Virus record (IMG/VR): IMGVR_UViG_3300004369_000005
Coordinates: 1 to 64,000 of that record
DNA from: a virus
Length of the DNA: 64,000 nucleotides
Direction: 5' to 3' (one strand)
Part shown: positions 33,613 through 45,600 of the stretch, in pieces
How positions within the stretch are numbered: the first letter of the stretch is position 1
Layout of the letters: every line of letters starts with the position of its first letter
Made by a program: the position numbers and the translations under genes
The notes under the pieces: generated by a model
Told to the model about the DNA's origin: nothing
What the model saw: the letters and a program-made list of their open reading frames with translations, nothing else
The model's database searches: none

Positions 33613-36600
33613 TTAGTCAACCTCAATATTAATCATTTCATCACCTGCGGAGATGGTTGTTGGTCCACTGTAGACGGTACATCCATCGAAGGTTGTTCCA
33701 GTCTTACTCGTATATTGGATAATGGATCCTCCGCTTGTAAAGAGGTAACCAGAATCCAGGAAGTATTTAGTAGGTTCAGCACCTGGGTCTCCACTGTTAT
33801 TAACTGAAATTGTTCCGCTGATGAGACCATTCTGTGAAGTAATTGCAATTGCATTTTGAATGGATGGATTAGCAAGATTGAAGTAGTCACCGTTGATTGT
33901 GTAACTGGAGTTCGGACGATCTTCAAAGTCCGCAAGAGTCATTTGTGGGAACAATGCGGAGAATCTTTCAATAGAAACTCCAGATGCATTCGCGGAACCA
34001 TCGTCATATCCAACATAATTCCAGTTTCTTAGGGTAGGTCCAGCATTACCTGTGGTATAGTTACCTAGGTAATCTCCAGAACCAGAAGAACCAAATAGTT
34101 GGTTGATAACATCAATCAGATCTCCGTCTCTTGTTAGGACATCATGATCGTCAGTAATATCTACAAAACCGCCATCTCTGGTTGGAACTGGGTCGCTGAG
34201 GAAGATCGATTCGACGAATCCATCAACAACACCAGATCCAGGATGGATTCTGAGTAGTTCTGTTGGACCATTGTGTACGACTTCATGATGAATGCTAATA
34301 TGATGTAACTCTTCAACATGATTGACTGTTGTTCTGACAACAGAATCAGCGAAGATTCCAGTCTCTTGTGGGCGGGTTGTGATTGCGTTTGCTTCGATAG
34401 AAGACGCGGAAACAGAAGAGATTGTTGGAGCAAGACTGGAGCGAATCTGCTTATGGGAGACCTTCCAATCTGCCAATCTAACTGCAGATTTCTTGATATC
34501 AACTTTGATTTCAATGTTGTCGCGGGTGAGAGATTCGAACCTTGCTTCAGAGTTGATTGCACCCGCACCTGCGGCACCACCAGACTCAGTAACGATATTT
34601 GCCTGTACCGTAGCAATAACGGTAGGTCTAACCTGAGACTTGATGATAGTCTTGGCAATCTTCCAGTCAACGATCTGTACGGCATCTTTCTTGATGTCCG
34701 CCTTGATTTCAGTTGCACCAACACTGAGGGAGTTAAAGGAAGCAATCGAATCCTTAGGAGCAATGCTGAGAGCATCACTAATAATAGAGATATGTGAAGT
34801 AGATGTAACAGTAGGAGCGACCTGTGCCTTGACGATTGTCTGTGTGACTTTCCAATCAACCAGATTGATATCCGCTTTCTGGATCTCAAGTCTGTCTGGT
34901 TGCTTAATAGCATACATCTCACCAAAGGAAGCAATAGAATCCTTAGGAGCAATACTAAGTGCCTCACTGATAATATCAATTCTATTGGTGGAGGTGATAG
35001 AAGGTCCAACCTGAGACTTGATAATAGTCTTAGCAATCTTCCAGTCAACGATCTGTACGGCATCTTTCTTGATGTCTCTCTTAACAAGAGTTTCTTTACG
35101 GGCAAGAGTTTCAATAGCAGAGAACGAATCTCTAGGTGCAATACTGGTTGCGATTGCCTCAGTAACTGATGTACTGGTGAAGACAATAGAAGGTCTGAGA
35201 GTTGCCTTGACAATAGTCTGCTCGACTCTCCAATCATATAGATTGATATTTGCCTTCTGAATCTCAAGTCTATCAGGTTGTGTATAATGTGTAAGACTGT
35301 CGATAGAGACAAATGTCTCAGAAGGACGTGTTGTGATTGCTTCAGTGGAAGCGAGGAATGTTGTATTGGTGGAGACAATGGAAGGTGTAACTTGCTCCTT
35401 AATGATTGTTTGAGTAACTTTCCAGTCAACAATCTGAATTGCTTCCTTCTTGATATCTCTCTTAACAAGAGTTTCTTTCCAGGCAAGAGTTTCGATAGCA
35501 GAGAACGAATCTCTAGGAGCAATACTGATTGCATCACTGATGATGCTAATCTGTGAAGTGGAAGATACAGTAGGTCTGACAGTTGCCTTAGCATAGATCT
35601 GAGTGATCTTAACGTCAGGAACAACTGCTTCCTTCTTAATATCTTGCTCGATAAGAGTCTCTTTCCATGCAAGACTATCGAGTTTCTCAAATGAAGCGTA
35701 TGGTTTGACAGTGACAGATTCGGAGAATACGTTGAGTAGAGTAACCTCTGTCGTGATTGCCTTGTGAGCGGCAGCTGTGACAACTGTCTGAGTTACTACA
35801 GGGGCAGGGAAGAAGATGTTCTGTCTCTGCAGTTCACCGCGAATAATTGTTCTGTCAAAATCAAGCGTTGAGAATAGTCCGATGACTTTTCTAGCGCCAA
35901 CGTCAGTCTTACGCTGAGTCTTAGCAGTGACATAAGATAGAGAGTCAATTGCTTGGACTGATTGAATCTGAGCGGTGATAACTCTTTCATTGAGAGTTGC
36001 TTTCTGCTCGACACTGACTGGTCTTGGTTCAAACCACTTAGCAAATTCGTTGTCTTCGTTGAACTTAACTTCAGAATCAACTTGCTTAATCTTAACAGCT
36101 GCAACAGACTGAATAGCAGCAACGCCACCAGAGACAACTTCAACCTTCTTAGGAATCTGCTTGAGGAATGTTCCTGCCAACCATGGTTTAGCTGTGGTGC
36201 CATCTACTCCTCTCTGTAGATTTAAGAATCTATCAGTGAGTTTACGGTAGTATCTGACGACCTCATCGCCAATCATTAGGTAACCGTTCGTCTCAAACTT
36301 GCTAGTATCAGCAATGTATGCAACAGTATCTGTTGCTGTCATATCTAGATCTAGGTAAGCACCAGTCTCATAGTAGTTGAAGTTTCCTAGAGAATCGTTG
36401 AAGATTCTCTTTTGTGACTGCGTGGTAAGTTTTCTTGATGTCTGAGTGATAGAAACAGACTTGACAAAGGGAGTTCTGGTAGAAGCAATAGAAACATACT
36501 CGTTCTGACCCAAGAACATATCAATCAGATATGTCTGAACCTTCTTATTCTTACTATCAGTAAACTTGGTAAGAGGTTGTACTACTCTACAATCCAAGTC

Positions 36601-39600
36601 TTTCTTTAGATTATCATCACCTTCTACCTGAATAATTGCCGTGAGTGACTTGAAAACTGCTCTTGGAGATTCTGCGATAATAGCAGAAGTAGAGAATGCC
36701 AGTGGAACTGGTAGACTTGCAATAGAAATTTCGGATGCAATAGTCTTGATATTTGCATCAAGTTTTGGTTGAATACCAATAGTAACAAGAGATACAGCAA
36801 TATCTCTTTCAACTAAGATGTCATATCCTCTAGCAACTACTGTCTTAGGAGCAGAAGTATATCCACTACCAGGGTTGATTAGATCAACACTGAGGATGTG
36901 ACCGCCAAGAGTTAGAACCTCTGCCTGTGCTCCACCACCATTGCCATCTTCAGGAATAAACTGAATGATTGGTGGTGTATAGTATTGATATGCTGTAGGT
37001 TGTGTATTAGGATTATAGTTACGCTGGTTCCACTCTAGTCTTGCAATTCTGCCAGTGAGAACTTGGTTTCCATTTTCGTCCTCTACCGTCTCCATAATAG
37101 GAACAACACTGAGACCTGTTCCTTCGGTAGATCCGTTGTATGCTTCGACACCAACAATACCAAAAATGGAGTTATTAGATGGAATAGAATTGCTGTAATC
37201 CTTAGAGGTTACAATGCTAGGAAGTGCAGAGATCTTTCTGAAAGCAGACTCGCCATCGACTCTAATAGTATCACCACTGTTTAGTGGTAAGAAAGTCTTT
37301 CTGTAAGATCTACCTAGTTTAGTAGCATTCCACTTACCATTTCTATCCGCAAGACGGATTCTTCCTGTCTCGTCTCTAGTAATAGTTCTGTCAATTTGAT
37401 TAATGATAACGTTTGTGGTAATTGAAGCATCAGCAATAGATGCTAGTCGTACAACATATCTGTCTCCAAATGCTTCACTTGTTACGAGTTCGTGGTATTG
37501 AGAAACAATAAATCTTGCTTTAATAGTTACAATATTACCAACTTCACTGAAGATATATGGATCAATAATATCTCCTATAGGAGCATCAAAAGATGAACCA
37601 TTGGATTTAGATCCAATCGCTCTATATCCAGCATATCTCTTGTCTCGCATCCAAGAGTCATATGATACATTATCATCATTCCTAGCAAGTCTATTAACTG
37701 CTTGAACTGCAAAAGCTGTTGATTTATCGAGAGTGAATGTAATATCACCTTGGATGTAATAAGTGTTTGGTGAGTAGTCGTAGATATTGAGAATCTGACC
37801 GACATCCCTACCATAAAGGAGTCTCATATCAACATCATTCTGCTCTGTGATTGGAACATTAAAGTAGATGTTAGGACCAGAGATAGTGTAACTATAACCT
37901 TCTCTCTGTAAGACACCATCGACAAAAACGAACAAGAATTCTTTCTCGTCGATCTTCTGGACTGAGCGATCCTCCATATCCAGGATTAGGAATGGACCAG
38001 ATCTTACACCATCTACCAAGTTGTAATCAATTGTAAGTCTCTTATAGTTACCAACTCCAAGACCTACAACTCTTTCAACTGCAGTTGGTTCGCCAATACT
38101 CTTAGCACCAAAATCTTGATCCCAGATAGGAGCAACATCAAATACAATCTTGTTAGGAATTACAGTTCTATCAATATAATATGCATCGCCACCTGGGTAA
38201 GTTGCGTTATACTTAGGTTGCTGTAATACGGCATTGATGGTGATAAAGAAGTCCTCATCTTCCTCAGAGTTGACTTCTGTGCCATCTTCCCAATACAGTT
38301 CGAACTCTTTGGTTTCTCCGTCAACATAATCAGGGAGCGACCTTGAAACTGATTCTTCATTGAGAATGTCAGTAACATTAGCAAATAGAGAATCTACTGA
38401 AGAAATGACATCAGCACATTCACTATCTGGAAGCAGAGGATCTTCGATGATGTTATAATTTGTGTATACTCTCAGTGAAGTCCAGTTACCTTCGCTGTTT
38501 AGATTCTGTGGTGTCGCATCGACATATCCAGTTCCAAAAGCAAGGATGTCCTTAACAATTTGAATGTAAGAACTCAGTGCTGACGCCACATTAGCACATG
38601 CTGGGGTGAGAGAATCAATAGCAACGTCTGGATCTGTAACAGGAGCAATGTTGGTATAAGTTCCTGCACCCAGACTATTTCTCATTGCTAGTGTCATCTT
38701 CTCGACTAGCAAATCCCACGCAGCAATAGCTGCGGCAGTCTCTTCAACACTTCTATTAATAGATGTTAAAACTTCTCCATAAGGATATCCTGCATTGGTG
38801 TAATATAGTCTTCCAAATTCTACAACCTGCTCGGTGCCACCAAACTTAAGGTGATAAACAATTGCGTCGATGAGATATCCTAGATCTCTAGCACATTTTT
38901 CGACTGTTGTTTGGAGAGTGTAGTTATTGTAGATAGTAGCACTAACTTCTTCCTGCAAGTATGCTTTGTTTGCAGCAATTAGATTTGCAGCATCATAGAA
39001 AGTACCAGTATTAATACCACTGAAGTAGAATGTAGCAGTATCAGATCCAGAGAATGATGGAGGAACACTGAAGGTATCTCCCTCATCAACAGTAAATGTA
39101 TCGCCTGGTTCTACCGCTGCTGTGCTAGTTGGGCTAACAGCATTTCCATCAGTAATGCCATCAAAGGTTGTAGTTCCCGCAGGAGCTCCACCTCCTCCAA
39201 ATCCAGAGTTAGAGAGTGCTGCTCTAGTCAGTGTAATTTGAGTCTCACTATCAATAGAAGCGATTCTAGTGCCTTCTGGGAAAGAACCACCAGAACTGAT
39301 AAGCATACCAACAGCAACTTTGTTGGTGTCTGCCATCGTCAGAACTCTGGATCCTTGAATAAAGTTAACATTATTAATTACAATGTCCCAGTTCCTAATT
39401 GCCAGTTTAGAAAGATTGGTAGCATATCTAATAATATCGAGAGAAGATTCTTTATTGTCAGTAATATAATCGTAAGTATTATCTTCGTTAAAATACGATA
39501 GATAATCAACAGTCTTTACATTACCTCCAAACCTTAAATCATGCTCGTATGCCTTGAGGATACTTCTCAGATCTGACTCATAACTAGATCCTTTGGTACT

Positions 39601-42600
39601 CCAATCTAGTGTTGGGTAGATCTCTTTACCGTAACCAACAGATTCCGAGACAATAAAGTCAAGATTTCTTTCGATCTGATTAGCAGAATCTAACCATCTT
39701 CCGTTACGCTGGAAAATGTTTCTGATTTTTCTTAGATACCTGTTATTTGATGCAGTATCTTTGAATGCAAAATATCTGCCATAGAATTGCATTCCTTTGT
39801 ATGATGTTACATCACCAAGTCTAGATCCAGTCAGTTTTGTGCTATTACCAAGAGGTGCTTGCGAGAATACAATATCACTTCCATCAATTGTATATGCTAC
39901 TCCTGGTTCCTGTAAGATTCCATCTAAAGTAACAAAGATATTATTTACTTTTGCAGGAACAAAAGGATTATCAAAAGAATCTCTTAGTTGGAACCTAGTT
40001 GTACCAACGGTTTTGACGTTTGCTCCAGTATAAGGGGTGTCATTGATGTCAACACCATCGAATGAGTTCTTTGCATACCATGGCTTACCATCGGCAATAA
40101 CATCATCATAGAATCCAGGAGTTGGGTTGTATACTCTAATAGTATATGCTCTGAATTCATTGAAATTAAATTCTGAGGATGCAATAGAACCAGGACCTCT
40201 TCTGATTCTGTTATTTTCTACTTTTTGAATAGACTGAGTGATAACTCTATGTTTGATATCACTAGTAATAGTATTAACTTCTGGATTCCAAAGTTGTATA
40301 ATAGAAGCCTTGCCAGATCTAGGCATCTTAGCAGGCATTCTTGTATTAGCATCAGTCTCAATATCAACTTGACCGAACAGTTTGAAACCAGCGGGGTGTG
40401 TTGTTGACTTAATTAAGTCTCTCCACTGATCGATTGGAGTTCTAGACTTGACAACATAGGAATAATCCTGATAGAAGAAACTATCAGTTATTCTCTGTGA
40501 TCTGTCACTAACTTTACCTCTAGCAGAAGTATAAAATCCTGCATTGTCGTAAGATGATGTGATATTCTCAGTTAGTGTACTAAAATAGACTGCTTTCACC
40601 GCAGCTCTATTAGTTGGATTGCTAACACTAACAATAGGAAAATTATTTCTTACAATTCCCTGTAGTTGATTGAGTTTTAGTAAATTTGTACCAACTTTAA
40701 ACTCACCAACTCGTGCTCGGAAAACTTCTCTTCCTTCTGCATTCGTTTGTGTTACAATCTCTCCTTTTTGGAAGTTACCAATCGGTTCTGTAGGAGATGA
40801 TCTCTTCAGTGCAATAGTAAACTGAGATGTAAAACTAGATGCTACTGTTTTGTCTAAATGGAAGGCACCACCATTGCGAGTAATCTTAATGCTCTGAGGA
40901 ACACCAATAGTATTACTATCAACATACAACTCGGCATTAGATTCAATAATCTCTACTGTTGGTTTGTATGTGTATCCTTTTCCTGCATTCTCTACAGCAA
41001 TAATAGAAATCTTACCATTAGTTACACTTGGTTTGAATCTAGCACCCTGTCCGTCTCCGTCAGTAATTACAACAACTGGATTTGTGTAATTTGATCCACC
41101 TTCTGTTACGGTTATACCAGTAATAACTTGTACTTTTTCATCAAACTCTACTTCAGCAGTTGCTTTGTATGTTGGAGTGATGTCTACACCAGTAATTACA
41201 GGAACTTTCTTATAGTTAAGACCAAGATTAGTTACCTTAATAGTATTGATTTCGCCAATAGAGAAAGCACCTTTTGATGTGTACGTAATAACTCCCGATC
41301 CATCCCACAGAGGTTTGAAAGGAACATTGTATACAATTCTTGTAGGTGTTACATAAATTACAGTCTTCTCGCCCTGTAGAGGATCTGTAATAAGTTCTAG
41401 ATATGCATCATCTGACGTTACAACACCATTCTTGTCAAAATAGTAGAATGTTGTAAAATCAGTTCCTACTTTAGTATCATACTGGTTCTCAGCAATCCTA
41501 GGACCAAAACCAAATTTAACTTCCGTAAACGCTCCTGTATTTCCAGGAAGAATAGTAGATGCAAGTTTTTCTTCTGTAATAAGATTGTATGCTCTACTTG
41601 GACTTAAGTCAAAATAAGTTCCAGTTAGAGATGAGTGTGAAGTATCAAACTTGTAGCGATAAAATTCCTGAATCTGAATATTTGGATTGGGGGTGAATGA
41701 AATGTTATCTTCAGAAATTTCAAACTTGAAGTTAGGAGATTCGACACTAGAAACAGTTACAAGTCTTGCTGGTGTACTACCATCAAAGAACGTGCTGCTA
41801 TTTTGAATTGAAGTAGCAGTATTTCTTTCAATACCATAATTGTAAACCAGGATTACTGATTGAGTGCTTCTATCATAAGTTAATACTTTTCCTGATGTTG
41901 ATAATCCACCAACTTGGAAGTTTTCTGGGAAGTTATATTGTGCTTTATATAAAGTTACTATTTGACCGTCATAATGATTCGTATCTACAGAACCTTCAAT
42001 GCCACGATTGACAGTAATCTCTGTTGGACTATCAATAGCAGTTACTTCCAGAATCTCGGATCCAATTTTAATCAGATCACCAATTGCGAGACCAGTAGTG
42101 CTCTTTAGTACAAGCTTGTTCTTTCCTTCTGCAAAACCAACGTGATCGACGTAGATGGAAAGTCTGGCAGTGCTTCTAGAAGCAGATGATCTGAAAAGAG
42201 ATTCATCATCGACAGAAAGATAATCACCTTTTCTATATCCAGTTCCTTTATTGGTGATGTCAACAGTAGCGACAGTAGCAGAAACTGTTGCAATAATTTC
42301 TAAACCTGTACTAGTTACTAATCCAGTCTCATCATCAAACACCTTAATGTAGTCTGGAAGGTCATCATTAGTGATAATAAATGATCCTCCAATATAATTG
42401 TATCCAGGTGTTTTTACATAAACTTTATTGCCTACAATTTGACCGTTATTAATTGTAAAAGATGCAACTAACCCATCACCGTCACCGCCAGAAATTACAA
42501 CATTATTGTAAACACCATCACGGTATCCAGAGTGAGTTCCTTGGACCTGTAAATCTGATACAACGTTGTTTTTGACAATGATAGTTGCAGTTGCACCAGT

Positions 42601-45600
42601 TCCAGATCCACCAGTTAGTGCTACATCAGTATACGTAGCAGGAGCATAATCTGCTCCACCGTTTAGAATTTGGAATGCTCCAATACCAGTATCGGAAATT
42701 TCTGATTCATATTCTGGTGTTTTTAGAACTACATTTTGATATAGTCTCTTTCTAACATAATAGTCCTTTGTCTTGATAGAATCATCTGGTCTAATATCAA
42801 CCGTGATTTTATCATCAATACCAAGACCATGTGGACTTGAAGTCTCAATCAACGCAACACTCTGATTAACCTCAAATGGTTCTAAGTTATCGCTAAGAGA
42901 AGTAAGAACTACTGGTTTAGATCCAGAAGTGTTAAAGAAGTCAGAAGACTGTAAGAAGTAGTCGCCACCAACTTCTTCTGCAACACCATTACCAGTTGGT
43001 TCATTTGCATTAGATGTAAATTCTTGTCCTACTTGGAACTGTAATCCAGCACCAATTTGATCCCAATTCGTATCACCAAGTTCTACGATTCTGTATACTT
43101 TGTTTGGTAGAATTGAAGTTGCTGTAATTCTGCCTTGGTTAAGAGGAACCCAGTCACCCTCAGTTACTTTGATTTCTACTGTATTCTGACTGCTAGTTCC
43201 ATTTAGAATTTCGCCTTTTGCTACAGCAGGGTTAATACCATCAGTCAAACTGAGGATTGCTCCTTTAGTAAAAGAACTCTTCTGATCGAGTAGAATAAAG
43301 AAGGTTTTGATGTCAGCTGAGAATGTTCCAGTGTTGTCAAATGTACCAATGACATTCTTAAGAACAATTTGATTGTCATTTCTGACTTCACCTACAATAA
43401 CACCAGATGCATTAGAAGATGGTTGTCTTAACGTATCATCTTCAAATAAGTAAGCATTTTGAATTGTAGTTAATTTAACTACTTTATTTTCATAGCTGTC
43501 AATATACTCTACAGGTTTTCCCTTAACAGACTCAACTAGTGCTTCTGCTTGAGATCCATCTGTACCTCTATTATCAAAATATAGTTTTGAATTGACAGAG
43601 AATACATCTGCAGATCTTTCTACAGTGACTCTATCAACTGTGCCTGCTTTTACGCTACCAATCTCTGCAATAACACCTTCGCCATTTCCAGGCATACCCA
43701 ATTCATTTAATCTTCTAGATTTCTTGGGAATGTCATTTTGGTTAATATTTGAATTGTAGTTACTATCTACTGGCAGTGAATAAAAGTTTTGTCCTAGAAT
43801 GTATGGGAATTGTGGTACTTGATTGGCATTAATAGTAATGAAATAAGCATAAACTCCTTCTGGGAAATCAGGAGTAACACAAAATCGTCCATTGTTTTCA
43901 TCTAGCGAACCATTTTTATGCTTATAGGTATAGTCATTTGTAAATGTACCTAAAGGATATTGATTGATTCCTGGTCCTCCACGTCTGGTGGCGTTAAGAA
44001 TATAACTAGTTGTCATACGGGCAATGCCCGAATTATGGTCTAATGGGTCTTGGAAACCATAGGGACCATAGATTGGATTGCCATCATAAGCAAAACCAAT
44101 AATTGGTGAGTGTCTTAGAGTTCCAGTTTCTTGGTTATTGGCAGTAATATTGTCATTAAGGGCATATCTAAATGCTTTTGGATTTGCAAATTGACCGTAA
44201 CCGTATTCATATGAAATATTGTAATTTTCAAAGACATAACCATTCTGGTCGTCCATTACAGACTTATACTTCTCATATCTGTTGAAATTCCATTCTGTTA
44301 ATTCAACTTGTGCCTTTGCACCTTTTCCAACAGGAAGAATGTCAACTCTTACCGTACTCTGATTATAAAATACACCCTCAGAGTTTTTTTCGAATCCAGT
44401 AATTCTTCCATCAACATCAATAATAGCAGTAAAGTCTGCAAAACGACCTTTGCCATTTCTATCAGTAATTCTTACAATAGGTGGAGAAGAATAAAACTCA
44501 CCAGCATTATCAATAATCAAACTGGTTACTTTATCGCCAGTTACAACTGCGCGAACAATAGCACCTCTACCAGAAGTTACCTCAATCGTTGGTTCAACAG
44601 GAAATACCTTCTGCGAAGTTACAGTGTAACTTTCAACAACTGATCCTGATAGATTTGCTTGTACTAAATCAGGAACACCATCAACTAGAACAAATGGTGG
44701 TTTGGCATATCCTGAACCTTGATCTACAACAGATACAGATTCTAAATTTCCATATCTAATACTTTCTTTGTCTTTGTATCCATATAGACGAACACCATTA
44801 AGGAGAAGTCCAACTTCTGACTTGGGAGTAGCATACTTTTCAGTAGTCTTAATTGCGTTTTTTCTAAGAATACGAAGAAGTTTTTGATCTTTAATTGGTT
44901 GGTTATCTAGAATACTTTCCTTAAAGATTTCATATGATGGAAAGCTAGAAGATGTGATATAATAATATTGTTCGTCTGCAAAAATAGCAGAAACATCAGT
45001 TGCAACTGGAGACAGTTGTGACTCAATGGTTGGTTTAGTTGGAATCTTGACAGGAAGATTATTATTCAGGATCCATCTATAAATGTTAGATCCAGTCTGA
45101 GTGATCTTATTATCGGCAGTTTGGAAACCAGGAATAGAGATCTGAACCTTATCATTTGGATATGAATAAGGTTGAGCGTCGGTAATCTTGAAATCGTAGA
45201 CTACACCTAAGGTCAGAAGTTCTACATCAGCACCTTTGATAATAACTGGTTTGTATACAGATGTACCTACCTCATGGGTATAAGTAACATCACCTCTTTT
45301 CTCGATAGTAAATTGAGTTACATTTTTGTCATTGAAGGAGATAATTTCTTCTCCAATTAGAATTTTACCTTTTTCCTTCCATCCAACGGTAGAAAATACA
45401 TTAACTCTTTTTCCAATACCTGTTGTATTAGAAAGAGTCTTAGTGAGACTAGTTTTTGTGGAAATAGCAAACTCACCAGTTACAGTCTCTGGTGCAAGGA
45501 CCAGATTGACAATTGCTTCTCCATCTGCAGTAATATCGCCAATTACGTTATCTACAGTAGCGGAGACATATCCATACTCTTCTGTCTCTTCTTGTACTAC

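Noticed and set aside
34515-34570. A tRNA-like 3' half (ggttcgaatc with cacccgc end, matched by gcgggtg) on the minus strand
   Set aside because: The two acceptor-like arms are only about 31 nt apart, there is no T-stem pairing or anticodon arm, and the sequence is in-frame coding for the repeat tract of the 4255-aa protein.
34161-35783. A 540-codon open frame in another minus-strand phase
   Set aside because: It is a Leu/Arg/Ser-rich by-product of the tandem repeats in the true 4255-aa frame, with no gene-like composition.
34330-35800. Regular repeats that might be a CRISPR array
   Set aside because: Units are coding, in frame, about 195 bp with no spacer-repeat pattern and no cas genes.
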